Positions 1 through 9,541 are shown, counted from the stretch's first letter. The stretch is 64,000 bases of DNA from Eshraghiella sp051880035 (GCA_051880035.1 JBJENE010000003.1:112479-176478), one strand, 5' to 3'. Numbers and translations: made by a program. Notes: a model not told the origin generated them from the letters alone.

Positions 1-1663
1 TTCTTACCCTTACAATATCCGCTCCGTTCCTGCGGATAAACGCAGCAGCTTCAAATGTTCTTGCTCCCGCCTTATTGGTAAAATTGTTAGTATCAATTAT
101 GATTCCCGCATAAAGAGTATCTGCTTCGATAGGCTTTATTTTTATGTTATCACAAATATACTGAAGAATCTCCGCAACCATCTCACATGCAGATGAAGCA
201 TACGGTTCGATATAGTTAAGGGTTGCTCCCTCTACAGGCTCACTGCCCTGTCTGTGATGGTCAAGAACAACTGTAGTCTTGCATTTTCCGATAAGTTCCG
301 GACATTCGGTATAACTCTTTTTATTTACATCCACAATTACCAGCAATGTATTGGCTGTAACCTTTGCAAGTGCTTCCTCACTGTTTACAAAAAAGTCCTT
401 GTCATAGTCAGGATTATTTTTGTATAAATCAACAATCGGCTGCAGGGATGTGGTAATCTGATTCAATACAATATGGGCTTTCTTGTCATAAACTCTGGCA
501 GCTGCGTAAATACCTATTGCCGCTCCCACAGCATCCACATCACTTATCTTATGTCCCATTATCAGAACGTTGTCAGTAGCCTCTAAAAGCTCTCTGAGCG
601 CATGGGCCTTAACCCTGGCTTTAACCCTGGTGTTCTTCTCAACCGAATTGGTCTTTCCTCCATAATATGTAACCTTACCGCCTTCGCGGACTACAGCCTG
701 ATCTCCGCCTCGTCCCAATGCAAGATCAATGGCGGTTCTTGCCATATCATAGTTATTAATGTAGGTTCCGTTCATGGCACCGATACCAATACTTAAGGTT
801 ACAGACATTTCATTACCGATGTTTACGGATTTCACATCCTCCAGCACGGAAAAGCGGTCCTCCCTGAGCTGTTCCAGAAATCTGTATCTGAACACAACAA
901 GATATTTATCCTTCTCAAGTTTCTTAACAATACCGTTGCCGGCAGAAATATATTTATTAATCTTACGGTCAACCAATGCTATAAGAAGAGAACGGCGAAC
1001 CTCGTCAATACTTTCCAACGCTTCATCATAATTATCGATGTAAATAAGACCGGTTACGAAACGCTCATCATGAAGCTCTTTCCTGCATGATGTAATTTCC
1101 GTTTCATCAAAAAGATATATGGCATATAATCTCTCGTCCGGATTGGCAACAAACATCATTGTGCCTGTTTTAATGCCTTCCGTCTCAATCGGCTCCAGCA
1201 TAAGCCTGTAATTTCTGTCATTGAACAGAATGCTTATGTTCTTTGCCTCGCTTATTTTATCTTTAAAATCCAGCTCGGCCGTCTCCGGAAAAACAGTACT
1301 GATTCCTTTGTGGCAGTTTTCTTTTCCAAGCAGCTCGGTAAAAGAATTATTAAGCCAGATTATTTTACCGCTTTCATCCAAAAGTCCGTACGGCACAACG
1401 AATCTGTCCAACAGTACCTTCTGCATCTGGGCATACTCCGATGCAAATTCTATCAGGCTGTCCGTCATTGCGGATTTCTTGGACAGAAAAGTTATAAGAA
1501 GTACCAGTACATATGCAAACAATATGGCAGACATGACAATTCCTGCCCTGATACTTATAAAGTACATTCCCAGATTAACAAATGTAAAAAAAACTAAAGA
1601 TACAAAGGGCCATATCAGATACGCCTTAAACGGTCCCTTTACTTTACCCCAGGTCGATTTCAT
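1..1663 (-). CDS. gdpP: GdpP-type c-di-AMP phosphodiesterase, 3' end outside window
   Basis: This is the N-terminal 554 residues of a membrane-bound DHH/DHHA1 phosphodiesterase that hydrolyses cyclic di-AMP. The family usually has about 650-680 residues, so roughly 100 are missing beyond base 1. Seen in the translation: two N-terminal membrane segments (about residues 15-60), a PAS-like region, a degenerate GGDEF region that keeps LSIGIG but has no GGDEF signature, then a DHH domain with GHKISDVDAVG near residue 367 and VLDHHRQG near 467. The start is the ATG at 1663, preceded by GAAAGGA. Family assignment is secure. Catalysis is inferred from the conserved Asp/His motifs; the C-terminal DHHA1 part cannot be inspected. 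Confidence 0.9.
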   Translation of the reverse strand, partial: MKSTWGKVKGPFKAYLIWPFVSLVFFTFVNLGMYFISIRAGIVMSAILFAYVLVLLITFLSKKSAMTDSLIEFASEYAQMQKVLLDRFVVPYGLLDESGKIIWLNNSFTELLGKENCHKGISTVFPETAELDFKDKISEAKNISILFNDRNYRLMLEPIETEGIKTGTMMFVANPDERLYAIYLFDETEITSCRKELHDERFVTGLIYIDNYDEALESIDEVRRSLLIALVDRKINKYISAGNGIVKKLEKDKYLVVFRYRFLEQLREDRFSVLEDVKSVNIGNEMSVTLSIGIGAMNGTYINNYDMARTAIDLALGRGGDQAVVREGGKVTYYGGKTNSVEKNTRVKARVKAHALRELLEATDNVLIMGHKISDVDAVGAAIGIYAAARVYDKKAHIVLNQITTSLQPIVDLYKNNPDYDKDFFVNSEEALAKVTANTLLVIVDVNKKSYTECPELIGKCKTTVVLDHHRQGSEPVEGATLNYIEPYASSACEMVAEILQYICDNIKIKPIEADTLYAGIIIDTNNFTNKAGARTFEAAAFIRRNGADIVRVR

Positions 1664-1759
1664 AAAAAATTCCTTTCAAAAATATCCCAAAACGGGCCGG
1701 ATGTTATTACAGATAATGGTATTATATCACGAATATTTATTTTTGACTATAGGTTCAAA

Positions 1760-1791
1760 AAAAAGGCACCGCATTTTAGCGACGCCTTTTT
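1760..1791 (-). terminator. Rho-independent terminator of the ABC exporter operon
   Basis: Read on the minus strand, AAAAAGGCGTCGC pairs with GCGGTGCCTTTTT (two G-T wobbles) around a six-base loop and runs into eight T. It lies 9 bases after the exporter stop codon. Confidence 0.85.
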
Positions 1792-1799
1792 AGGTTTCT

Positions 1800-3728
1800 C
1801 TATTCCAATTCAAATGCACCTGTGTAGAGCTGGTAATAGGTGCCCTTTTCCCCTATCAGCTTTTCATGATTACCCCGTTCAATAATTCTTCCGTGATCAA
1901 GCACCATGATTACATCTGAATTCCGGACGGTTGAGAGACGGTGGGCAATGACAAATACCGTTCTTCCTTTCATCAGTTTATCCATGCCGTCCTGCACCAG
2001 AGCTTCCGTACGGGTATCAATGGAAGAAGTTGCTTCGTCCAGAATCATAACCGGAGGATCTGATACTGCGGCACGGGCAATTGATATGAGCTGCCTCTGC
2101 CCCTGGGAAAGTCCGCTGCCATCACCTTTAAGAACAGTATTGTACCCTTGTGGCAGCATACGGATAAATCCATCCGCATTGGCAAGTTTTGCCGCAGCAA
2201 TGCAATCCTCATCGGTTGCATCGGGATTACCATACCGCAGATTTTCCATAACTGTTCCCGTAAAAAGATTTACATCCTGCAATACAACCCCCAGTGAACG
2301 GCGAAGGTCGGCTTTCTTTATTTTGTTAATATTAATACCGTCATAACGGATTTTGCCGTCCGCAATATCATAAAATCGGTTAATAAGGTTGGTAATAGTG
2401 GTTTTTCCGGCTCCGGTAGCTCCCACAAATGCCACCTTCTGTCCCGGTTCGGCATATAAAGTAATATCATGAAGCACCTGCTTATCGGGAACATATCCGA
2501 AATCTACCCCGTCAAGAACCACGCGTCCTTCAATTCTTGTGTAAGTAATTGAACCGTCATGGTGGGGATGTTTCCAAGCCCACATTCCGGTGCGTTCTGT
2601 CGTTTCCTCTATCTCGCCGTTTTTTTCTTTGATATTTACAAGTGTTACATATCCCTCATCGGTCTCAGGCTCTTCATCCATAAAAGCAAAAATTCTGGAG
2701 GCTCCTGCCAGAGCCGTAACGATTGAATTAAACTGATTTGAAATCTGTGATACCGGATTTGTAAAGTTACGGGAAAGCGTAAGAAAAGAAGCTATCATAC
2801 CAAGTGTAAGCGTTCCAGTTCCCGTAAGTCCCAAATTCGTTGTATCCGCAATTGCCATATATGCACCGAGAACTGCAATGATAACATATTGAACATATCC
2901 AAGCGCATTCATCATAGGCATCATGGAATTCGCATATCCGTTGGCGCTTGCGGCACTCATGGCCCACTCCTTATTTTTTCCCCGCAATTCTTCTTTTGCC
3001 TTTTCTTCATGGCAGAAAACTTTTATTACTTTTTGTCCGTTTACCATTTCCTCTACATACCCGTTCACATCGGCAAGGGTCTTTTGCTGCATCATAAAGA
3101 AAATTCCGATTTTACCTGTCACGCCTTTTACAATCAGCAGAATTACAAACATTACCGCAACCGCCACCAATGTAAGCCATACACTTATATATAGCATACA
3201 GATAAATACCGCAACGATTGTAAATACTGAAGAAATAAGCTGTGCCATTGACTGCGCTATCATCTGACGGAGCGTATCGGTATCATTAGTATAAAGACTC
3301 ATAATATCTCCGTGGGTACGGGTGTCAAACGCGCGGATAGGAAGGCGCTGCATCTTCTCAAACATTTCATCACGAATCTTCTTAAGCGTTCCCTGTGCGA
3401 TTGTAACCATCACGCGATTATAGAACAAAGTCGAAAGAACTCCTATAAGATATACTGCTCCTATTACCACAAGCGCCTTTAACAGTTCAGTAAATACAGG
3501 AGCAGATTCACCAAGCATAGGAACAATATAATCATCAATCAATGACTGCAAAAACAGTGAAGAGGCGGCCGAAGCAACGGCACTAAGCAATATACAAATA
3601 ACAACAAAAGCAATCTGACCTTTATAGTCTTTCATATATGAAAGTAATCTGCCAAGAGTTTTCACATCAAACCGGACTTTAGGTATTGCTCCCATAGACG
3701 GCATATTTCCCATTTTATCCTTACTCAT
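1800..3728 (-). CDS. ABC exporter half-transporter with consensus ATPase site
   Basis: Fused membrane and ATPase domains of a type IV multidrug-type ABC exporter, 642 residues. Transmembrane region about 35-330; an unusual 40-residue linker precedes the ATPase. The ATPase has Walker A GATGAGKTT (436-444), signature LSQGQ (540-544), Walker B MILDE with catalytic Glu565, and switch His596. A longer reading frame runs up to 3767, but the ATG at 3728 has AAAGGAG nine bases upstream and overlaps the preceding stop as ATGAGTAA, so I chose it. It pairs with the next gene as a heterodimer. Substrate unknown; drug, bile-salt or peptide export are possible. Confidence 0.9.
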   Translation of the reverse strand: MSKDKMGNMPSMGAIPKVRFDVKTLGRLLSYMKDYKGQIAFVVICILLSAVASAASSLFLQSLIDDYIVPMLGESAPVFTELLKALVVIGAVYLIGVLSTLFYNRVMVTIAQGTLKKIRDEMFEKMQRLPIRAFDTRTHGDIMSLYTNDTDTLRQMIAQSMAQLISSVFTIVAVFICMLYISVWLTLVAVAVMFVILLIVKGVTGKIGIFFMMQQKTLADVNGYVEEMVNGQKVIKVFCHEEKAKEELRGKNKEWAMSAASANGYANSMMPMMNALGYVQYVIIAVLGAYMAIADTTNLGLTGTGTLTLGMIASFLTLSRNFTNPVSQISNQFNSIVTALAGASRIFAFMDEEPETDEGYVTLVNIKEKNGEIEETTERTGMWAWKHPHHDGSITYTRIEGRVVLDGVDFGYVPDKQVLHDITLYAEPGQKVAFVGATGAGKTTITNLINRFYDIADGKIRYDGININKIKKADLRRSLGVVLQDVNLFTGTVMENLRYGNPDATDEDCIAAAKLANADGFIRMLPQGYNTVLKGDGSGLSQGQRQLISIARAAVSDPPVMILDEATSSIDTRTEALVQDGMDKLMKGRTVFVIAHRLSTVRNSDVIMVLDHGRIIERGNHEKLIGEKGTYYQLYTGAFELE

Positions 3729-5472
3729 TTTCACTGTCTCCTTTCTTCTGTGATTCATATACTTCACGATATATATCGCAATTCTTTAATAATTCATTGT
3801 GCCTGCCCACAGCCACAACCTTTCCGTCATCCATGACGATAATCTGGCCGGCAGCCTGCACCGAACTTACTCTCTGGGCAATAATTATTTTCGTTGTATC
3901 CGGAATATATTCTGCAAATGATTTCTGAATCGAAGCATCTGTTTTGGTGTCAACTGCACTTGTAGAATCATCCAGAATCAGAACCTTCGGCTTTTTCAGC
4001 AATGCTCTGGCAATACACAGACGCTGTTTCTGTCCGCCGGAAACATTCGTTCCGCCCTGCTCAATATGGGTATCATATTTCTCGGGAAAAGTCTGAATAA
4101 ATTCATCGGCGCAGGCCAGTTTACAGGCATATTCAATTTCTTCATCCGTAGCATTTTCATTGCCCCAACGCAAATTTTCTTTAATCGTTCCGGAGAAAAG
4201 TTCGTTCTTTTGGAGAACCATTGCAACGGCGTTACGAAGTGTATTAAGGTCATATTTTCTCACATCCACGCCGCCCAGGGTCAGTCTTCCGCCTGTTACA
4301 TCATAAAGGCGGGGAATCAGTTGAACCAGACTTGATTTGGACGAACCCGTTCCACCGATAATGCCCACGGTTTCACCTGAGGATATTTTCAGATTAATAT
4401 TATCCAGAACCTTTTTATCTGCTTTCGATGCGTATACAAAATCCACATTTTCAAATGTAATTGCTCCGTTTTTTACTTTTGTCTCCGGATTATCAGGATT
4501 TGCAATGTCCGTTTTCTCTTCCAATATTTCTGCGATACGACGTGCTGATGCAATAGAAATGGTCAGCATGGCAAAAATCATTGAAAGCATCATAAGACTC
4601 ATCAATATCTGAGTTGCATATGAAAACAAAGCCGTCAGATCCCCGGTTGTCATTCCAAAAGCCGCATTATTTTGACTTGCCACAATAGCTTTTGCGCCAA
4701 TCCAGGAAATGAGTATCATGCATAGATACATAAAAAATTGCATAATCGGAGAGTTGAAGGCAAGTAATCGTTCACCTTTTGCAAAATCCACATATATGCT
4801 TTTTGATATCCCCTTAAATTTACCTATTTCATAGTCTTCACGGTTAAACGACTTGACAACCCGGATTCCCCGTACATTTTCCTGTACAACATTATTTAAT
4901 TTGTCATAAGTATGAAACACGCGATTGAAAATCGGATTTACCTTTTTAATAATCAGTATAAGCAATACAGCCATTACAGGTATTATTGCAAGAAAAATTC
5001 CGGCAATCGTTCCATTTATACGGAAGGATACTATCATGGAAAACACCAGCATAACCGGCCCGCGGATTGCCATACGAATTAGCATCTGATACGCATTCTG
5101 AATATTAGTTACATCCGTGGTCAGACGGGTAACTATAGACGCCGTGGAAAACTTGTCAATGTTGGAAAATGCAAATGTCTGTACATTATCGTACATATCC
5201 TGTCTCAAATTTGCAGAAAATCCCACTGCCGTGCGGGCAGCAATATGCGCGGAAAGTACCCCCGTAACCAGCTGGAAAACAGAAAAAACAAGCAGTACTA
5301 TTCCATATTTCCACACTGCATTCATATTACCCACATCGATACCGTTATCAATAACCTTTGCCATACAAAGCGGTATCAGAATTTCAAAACCCGCCTCCAT
5401 AATGGATAAAAGAATTGTGATGATTGAGCCTTTTTTATATTCACGCAGACTCTTACTAAGTGTTTTTATCAT
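3721..5472 (-). CDS. ABC exporter half-transporter with degenerate ATPase residues
   Basis: 583-residue exporter subunit: membrane domain about 15-310, ATPase 335-575. Walker A is GGTGSSKS (373-380) and the signature is VSGGQ (477-481). Walker B ends LILDD, so the catalytic Glu is Asp502, and the switch His is Gln533 (IAQR). This pattern is known from heterodimeric exporters such as LmrCD, BmrCD and TM287/288, where one of two ATP sites is non-catalytic. It is translationally coupled to the consensus partner by an 8-base overlap and preceded by a MarR-type operator. Heterodimer formation is inference; the residue changes are seen directly. Confidence 0.9.
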   Translation of the reverse strand: MIKTLSKSLREYKKGSIITILLSIMEAGFEILIPLCMAKVIDNGIDVGNMNAVWKYGIVLLVFSVFQLVTGVLSAHIAARTAVGFSANLRQDMYDNVQTFAFSNIDKFSTASIVTRLTTDVTNIQNAYQMLIRMAIRGPVMLVFSMIVSFRINGTIAGIFLAIIPVMAVLLILIIKKVNPIFNRVFHTYDKLNNVVQENVRGIRVVKSFNREDYEIGKFKGISKSIYVDFAKGERLLAFNSPIMQFFMYLCMILISWIGAKAIVASQNNAAFGMTTGDLTALFSYATQILMSLMMLSMIFAMLTISIASARRIAEILEEKTDIANPDNPETKVKNGAITFENVDFVYASKADKKVLDNINLKISSGETVGIIGGTGSSKSSLVQLIPRLYDVTGGRLTLGGVDVRKYDLNTLRNAVAMVLQKNELFSGTIKENLRWGNENATDEEIEYACKLACADEFIQTFPEKYDTHIEQGGTNVSGGQKQRLCIARALLKKPKVLILDDSTSAVDTKTDASIQKSFAEYIPDTTKIIIAQRVSSVQAAGQIIVMDDGKVVAVGRHNELLKNCDIYREVYESQKKGDSENE

Positions 5473-5489
5473 ATTATTACTCCTTTTAT

Positions 5490-5505
5490 ATGTAGTGTGC
5501 TACAC
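5490..5505 (-). promoter_or_regulatory. MarR-type operator before the ABC exporter genes
   Basis: ATGTAGTGTGCTACAC contains the inverted repeat TGTAG-N4-CTACA. The same dyad recurs upstream of the marR gene (5985-6000), which supports both being sites for the MarR protein encoded between them. Confidence 0.7.
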
Positions 5506-5518
5506 TTTGTTTTTACAT

Positions 5519-5540
5519 AAAGCCGGAAATTTCCGGCTTT
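5519..5540 (-). terminator. Palindromic hairpin between marR and the exporter genes
   Basis: AAAGCCGGAAA followed by TTTCCGGCTTT is a perfect 22-base palindrome directly after the marR stop. It lacks a good T-run on the minus strand, so it is better seen as an attenuator or processing hairpin than as a full terminator. Confidence 0.45.
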
Positions 5541-5543
5541 TAC

Positions 5544-5960
5544 TTATTCAAGATTTTTATATATTACATTAAGCATTCTTTTCAGATTTTCCACCTCTTC
5601 CTCGGAGAATGAGGTCAACATTTTTCTTTCATTGATAAAAATATTTTTCTCCATATCTTTACTCATTATCCGTGCCTGTTCGGTCAGCTTAACAATCTTA
5701 TTCCGTCTGTCAGACTCATCTATCCATGTGGCCACATGCCCGTTCTGCTCCATTCTGGAAACAATTCCTACAACAGTGGGGTGTGATACCTCCAAAAAAA
5801 GCTCAATTTCCTTCTGGGTTGCCATTCCGCCTTTCTTATTCAGAAATGCAAGCACCCTGCTCTGCGCCAATGTTATGTTGAAGTGTTTCAAATCCGCGTC
5901 TGCCCTTAATTTTAACTTATCGTTAATATTTTTTATTAAATAACCAATATCTTTTTCCAT
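5544..5960 (-). CDS. MarR-family transcriptional regulator
   Basis: 138-residue winged-helix regulator. The protein shows the family pattern: an N-terminal dimerisation helix, then KHFNITLAQSRVLAFL, a recognition-helix region around ATQKEIELFLEVSHPTVVGIV (about 62-82) and the wing with DESDRRNKIVKLTEQ (about 95-110). It is first in a minus-strand group with the two exporter subunits. Two copies of TGTAG-N4-CTACA, one before this gene and one before the exporter, suggest that it represses itself and the pump and is released by a pump substrate. That regulatory role is inferred from arrangement. Start is ATG at 5960 with a modest AGAGGG site. Confidence 0.88.
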   Translation of the reverse strand: MEKDIGYLIKNINDKLKLRADADLKHFNITLAQSRVLAFLNKKGGMATQKEIELFLEVSHPTVVGIVSRMEQNGHVATWIDESDRRNKIVKLTEQARIMSKDMEKNIFINERKMLTSFSEEEVENLKRMLNVIYKNLE

Positions 5961-5984
5961 TAAAAGGACCCTCTCATCGCAAAT

Positions 5985-6000
5985 ATGTAGTACGCTACAT
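5985..6000 (-). promoter_or_regulatory. MarR-type operator upstream of marR
   Basis: ATGTAG-TACG-CTACAT is a perfect inverted repeat 25 bases before the marR start, matching the dyad at 5490-5505. Confidence 0.75.
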
Positions 6001-6049
6001 ATTGTAGCCTATTATTTTTAATCTGTCAATAACATATAATAAGAAGGCA

Positions 6050-6100
6050 AAAAAATCCCCCTAAGCAGATTCCGGTTATTAACCCTGTCTGCTTAAGGGG
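6050..6100 (-). terminator. Terminator of the sugar ABC permease genes
   Basis: On the minus strand CCCCTTAAGCAGA and TCTGCTTAGGGG form a 13-base stem around an 18-base loop, followed by ATTTTTTT. It follows the second permease gene by 26 bases. Confidence 0.85.
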
Positions 6101-6125
6101 AATAAAATCATGGTATGTTGTTAAA

Positions 6126-6986
6126 TTATCCTTTAACAGCTCCAAGTGAAACGCCGCCTACAATATGTTTTGAAAGGATAAGATATACGATAATTACAGG
6201 GAAAATTGAAATTGCAATCATCATATATACCTGACCCATATCAAACTTCAGCCAGTCAGCTGAACGCAGCTCTGCGATAAGTATAGGAAGTGTCTTCATG
6301 CTTCTCTTCTGCAAAATCTGAACAGGAACGAAGTAATTGTTCCAGCTGCTTACAAAAGTGAATATTGCCTGAACCGCAATAGCCGGTTTCATAAGAGGAA
6401 GAACTATTGTATTAAATGTTCTGAACTCGCCTGAACCGTCGATTCTGGCAGCTTCAATAAGTGATAACGGAAGCGCACTTTCCATATACTGCTTCATATA
6501 GAAGAATGTTATAGGAGCAGCAATTGAAGGTACAATTAATGGAATATAGTTATCCATGAGTCCCATTGACTGTACAAGCTGTACGAAACCGAGTGTAGTA
6601 ACCTGTGTAGGAACCATCATAATCATAAGGATGAAAGTAAATATTACTTTCTTACCCTTAAAATCATATGCATGAATTGCAAATGCCGTCATTGTTGAAA
6701 AATATGTAGATAACAATGCAGAACATCCTGCAACAATAACACTGTTGAGCATTCCTCGGAATACAGGAATAATACTATTCATCAAATGGTTAAAGTTATT
6801 TACAAGATTCTTACCCGGGATTGCTGAGAATCCGCTCTGAATCGCACTATGTGTTCTGGTAGCATTAACAAACAATACATAGAACCAGAAAAGACATAAA
6901 ATTGATATCAATACCAATACAATATATGCAATAACTCTTCTTGAAGTCATGGATGCACTTTTCTTGATTTTTGCGTCACTACTCAT
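6126..6986 (-). CDS. Carbohydrate ABC transporter permease (MalG type)
   Basis: 286-residue inner-membrane permease with six predicted membrane helices. The cytoplasmic loop EAARIDGSGEFRTFNTIVLPLMKPA (about 180-204) is the EAA motif that docks the shared ATPase. It forms the import channel with the adjacent MalF-type permease, 5 bases upstream, for the sugar delivered by the lipoprotein at 8041-9399. No ATPase is encoded nearby, which is usual for this family in Firmicutes, where one MsmX-like ATPase serves several importers. Substrate is inferred from the neighbouring cellobiose phosphorylase. Start ATG 6986 follows AAGGAGG. Confidence 0.93.
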   Translation of the reverse strand: MSSDAKIKKSASMTSRRVIAYIVLVLISILCLFWFYVLFVNATRTHSAIQSGFSAIPGKNLVNNFNHLMNSIIPVFRGMLNSVIVAGCSALLSTYFSTMTAFAIHAYDFKGKKVIFTFILMIMMVPTQVTTLGFVQLVQSMGLMDNYIPLIVPSIAAPITFFYMKQYMESALPLSLIEAARIDGSGEFRTFNTIVLPLMKPAIAVQAIFTFVSSWNNYFVPVQILQKRSMKTLPILIAELRSADWLKFDMGQVYMMIAISIFPVIIVYLILSKHIVGGVSLGAVKG

Positions 6987-6991
6987 ACGAA

Positions 6992-7945
6992 TTATGCCTC
7001 CTTACCTTTCTTTCTGTACATTATGAAATATACACTCAAACTAAGCACTGCCGTAATGAAGAACAGAATAACTGATAATGCACCACCCATTCCGTAGTTC
7101 TTACTATACAGATGCAGGTTCAAATACATAATAAGAGACATTGTTGAATTTACCGGACCGCCTGTACCGTTTGTAAGAATCTGAGGTACATCGAACATCT
7201 GGATACCACCAATCATTGATGTAATGATTACATATATTAAAATTGGTTTCAAAAGAGGTAATGTAATCTTGGTAAATCTCTGCCATGAATTAGCACCGTC
7301 AACCTCCGCTGCCTCATACAAAGATACATCTATGCCCATAATACCGGCCATAAGAAGAATAGTGGTATTACCAAACCACATAAGGAAGTTCATTCCTGCA
7401 ACAAGGCCTCTTGCCGTCCAGACATTTGAAAGGAATCTGACAGGCTCTTCCTTCGTTGCCAATCCAAGCTTAATAAGGATTCCGTTAATGGGACCGTTGT
7501 CTGAGAACAATGCAAAGAATAACATTGAGAATGCAGACGCCATAATTAAGTTTGGAAGATAAATAACCGTCTTGAAAAATCTGCTTCCTTTTAAGTTTAA
7601 TCTTGTATCAGAAAACCACTGTGCCAATAAGAGAGACACTATAATCTGTGGAATAAATCCCATAATCCACATAATCGCGGTATTGCCGGCATACTTTAAA
7701 AAGTCACTCTCAAAAAGTGCCTTAAAATTATCTAATCCAACGAAGTTAGGACCAATCTCTGTTAATCCCAGCTTCCAATAGTGTTCAAAAAAACTGTTAT
7801 AAAATGTTGTTACAAGCGGAATTAAAGTAAAAACAACAAATACAACTGCAAAAGGAATGAGGAAAATATATCCCCACTTATTATATCTTACAACTTTGCT
7901 TTTTCCGACTTTTCCGCTAACTGTTTTATTCTGTGATTTTGCCAT
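6992..7945 (-). CDS. Carbohydrate ABC transporter permease (MalF type)
   Basis: 317-residue permease with an Arg/Lys-rich cytoplasmic N-terminus, about six membrane helices and the EAA loop EAAEVDGANSWQRFTKITLPLL (about 208-229). It partners the MalG-type permease in one membrane complex for cello-oligosaccharide uptake (substrate inferred from context). It lies downstream of the binding-protein gene across a hairpin that probably lowers permease transcript relative to the binding protein. Start ATG 7945 follows TAGGAG. Nothing unusual in length or composition. Confidence 0.93.
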   Translation of the reverse strand: MAKSQNKTVSGKVGKSKVVRYNKWGYIFLIPFAVVFVVFTLIPLVTTFYNSFFEHYWKLGLTEIGPNFVGLDNFKALFESDFLKYAGNTAIMWIMGFIPQIIVSLLLAQWFSDTRLNLKGSRFFKTVIYLPNLIMASAFSMLFFALFSDNGPINGILIKLGLATKEEPVRFLSNVWTARGLVAGMNFLMWFGNTTILLMAGIMGIDVSLYEAAEVDGANSWQRFTKITLPLLKPILIYVIITSMIGGIQMFDVPQILTNGTGGPVNSTMSLIMYLNLHLYSKNYGMGGALSVILFFITAVLSLSVYFIMYRKKGKEA

Positions 7946-7994
7946 TTTCCCACTCCTAACAGATATCGAAGTATAAATAGAAACATTTTTGAGT

Positions 7995-8027
7995 AAAAAA
8001 CATGCCTGCCCATAAGAGCAGGCATGT
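7995..8027 (-). terminator. Partial terminator between binding protein and permeases
   Basis: ACATGCCTGC and GCAGGCATGT form a perfect 10-base stem with an 8-base loop, followed on the minus strand by six T. It probably lets most transcripts end after the binding-protein gene, a common arrangement that yields excess binding protein. Confidence 0.8.
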
Positions 8028-8040
8028 AATTATGCTTTAA

Positions 8041-9399
8041 TTATTCTGTTTTAAGGTCAGGATATTTAGCTTTAATCTTCTCATAGAATGTAGCAAGTGC
8101 TTCATCATATGTAGCATTTCCGTCGAAGTAGTCCTTCATAGCTGCCTGGAACTCTTCTGTACAACCCTGATCATATGCTGACTGGTTGCTCATGTCGATT
8201 GTCTCAACACCTGCGCAGTAGTATGGAAGTGGATTCATTCCAAGGAATGCAGATGTGTAATCTGAATCAGCCATAGCGTCCATAGCCGGCTTATTGTTTA
8301 CGAAATCGTTAGCATCTTTAACGATGTTTGTCATGATTTCTTCATCACATGTAAGTTTTAACATGATGTCTTTGATTAACTCTTTGTTGTCAGTACCGTC
8401 TGCTGCGCAGATCCATGTACCACCCCAGAAGAATCCCTGAGGACCTGTTGTTACAGACCAAGCGTTAGCATTGGTGTACTCATCATTCTCATCCTTCTGA
8501 GCAAGTGTGAAGTCTACGAACCAAGCTGGTCCAAAGTAGCAGAATACATCACCGTCTGCTGCGAAGTTTGCTGACCATGCATCAGACCAAAGAGAAGTCT
8601 TGTTGTTGTAACCCTTATCTGTGAATTCCTTAGTCTGGTCAACCCAAGCCTTGATGTTAGCATCAATGTTGATCTTGCCATCTACAACCCATTTGCTTGT
8701 TACATTGTTAGAGAATACACGGTATGTATCATCATAACCTGATACCATGAAGTATCCAGCTTCTTTCATATCAGCTGCTGTAGCTGCGAATGTATCCCAA
8801 TCTGCAACTGCCTTCTGAACTTCTGCAGGATCTGAGCTTCCGAGAACATCTTCAGCGATTGCCTTGTTGTAAATTAATACACCAGGGCATCCCTGCCATG
8901 AAAGTCCTTTAAGAACGCCCTTAGAATCTGTCATGATATCCTGTGTATATTTGTACTGGTTAGCGATATCTGCATCTGTGATTCCGAGTTCCTTAACATC
9001 AACTGCGTAATTTGTGTCAACATACTTAAGTGCGTAGTCAGCTTCAACAAGGAATAAGTCTACTCTGTCATCAGCCTTAGCATCTGCCTGGCCCTTAAGA
9101 GCCTCATCAAGTGCGTTCTGATAAGCATTGTCATCATTAGGTGTAATGTTGAACTTAACAGTTACATCACCAATCTTACCTGTTGTGTCATCTACCTTCT
9201 CATATCCTGGGTAGAAAGCTTCTACTCTGTTCTTAAACTCTTCGTTCCAGCAACGAATGTTAAGAACTGTACCGCCGTCTGTTACACCGAGTGCCTTTGC
9301 TTCTCCGGAAGTGCTGCTCTTCTTACCGCATCCGGCAAAAGCTGCCACTGCCATTGTAGCAACTAAAGCTGTTGCTGCAATTCTCTTGAATTTCTTCAT
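8041..9399 (-). CDS. Sugar ABC transporter substrate-binding lipoprotein
   Basis: 452-residue extracytoplasmic solute-binding protein. The N-terminus MKKFKRIAATALVATMAVAA followed by FAGCGKK is a lipoprotein signal with a lipobox Cys near residue 24. The mature part has the acidic, Trp-rich character of carbohydrate family 1 binding proteins. A frame runs up to 9441, but the ATG at 9399 has GGAGGAG seven bases upstream and starts exactly at the signal peptide. It captures sugar for the two permeases downstream; a cellodextrin ligand is inferred from the GH94 phosphorylase in the same regulon. Its promoter and a LacI-type operator lie about 95-140 bases upstream. Confidence 0.92.
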   Translation of the reverse strand: MKKFKRIAATALVATMAVAAFAGCGKKSSTSGEAKALGVTDGGTVLNIRCWNEEFKNRVEAFYPGYEKVDDTTGKIGDVTVKFNITPNDDNAYQNALDEALKGQADAKADDRVDLFLVEADYALKYVDTNYAVDVKELGITDADIANQYKYTQDIMTDSKGVLKGLSWQGCPGVLIYNKAIAEDVLGSSDPAEVQKAVADWDTFAATAADMKEAGYFMVSGYDDTYRVFSNNVTSKWVVDGKINIDANIKAWVDQTKEFTDKGYNNKTSLWSDAWSANFAADGDVFCYFGPAWFVDFTLAQKDENDEYTNANAWSVTTGPQGFFWGGTWICAADGTDNKELIKDIMLKLTCDEEIMTNIVKDANDFVNNKPAMDAMADSDYTSAFLGMNPLPYYCAGVETIDMSNQSAYDQGCTEEFQAAMKDYFDGNATYDEALATFYEKIKAKYPDLKTE

Positions 9400-9493
9400 T
9401 GAATTTCTCCTCCATTCTACATCGTGTATTCCGATGTACATTTATTTAGCCTCTCTCTAAGAGATTCAACGATTAATAACGCAAAGCATCACT

Positions 9494-9541
9494 AAATCGT
9501 TTTCGTAAATAGATAATACAACATTTTGACATATATTGCAA
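9494..9541 (-). promoter_or_regulatory. Promoter and LacI-type operator of the sugar importer
   Basis: On the minus strand TTGCAA (9536-9541), a 17-base spacer and TATTAT (9513-9518) form a good sigma-A promoter. The operator core CGAAAACGATTT occupies 9494-9505, about 8 bases downstream of the -10, where a bound repressor would block initiation. Confidence 0.75.

Noticed and set aside
1221..1793. Plus-strand 190-residue open frame across gdpP
   Set aside because: It is antisense to the conserved gdpP coding frame and has no ribosome site or recognisable domain.
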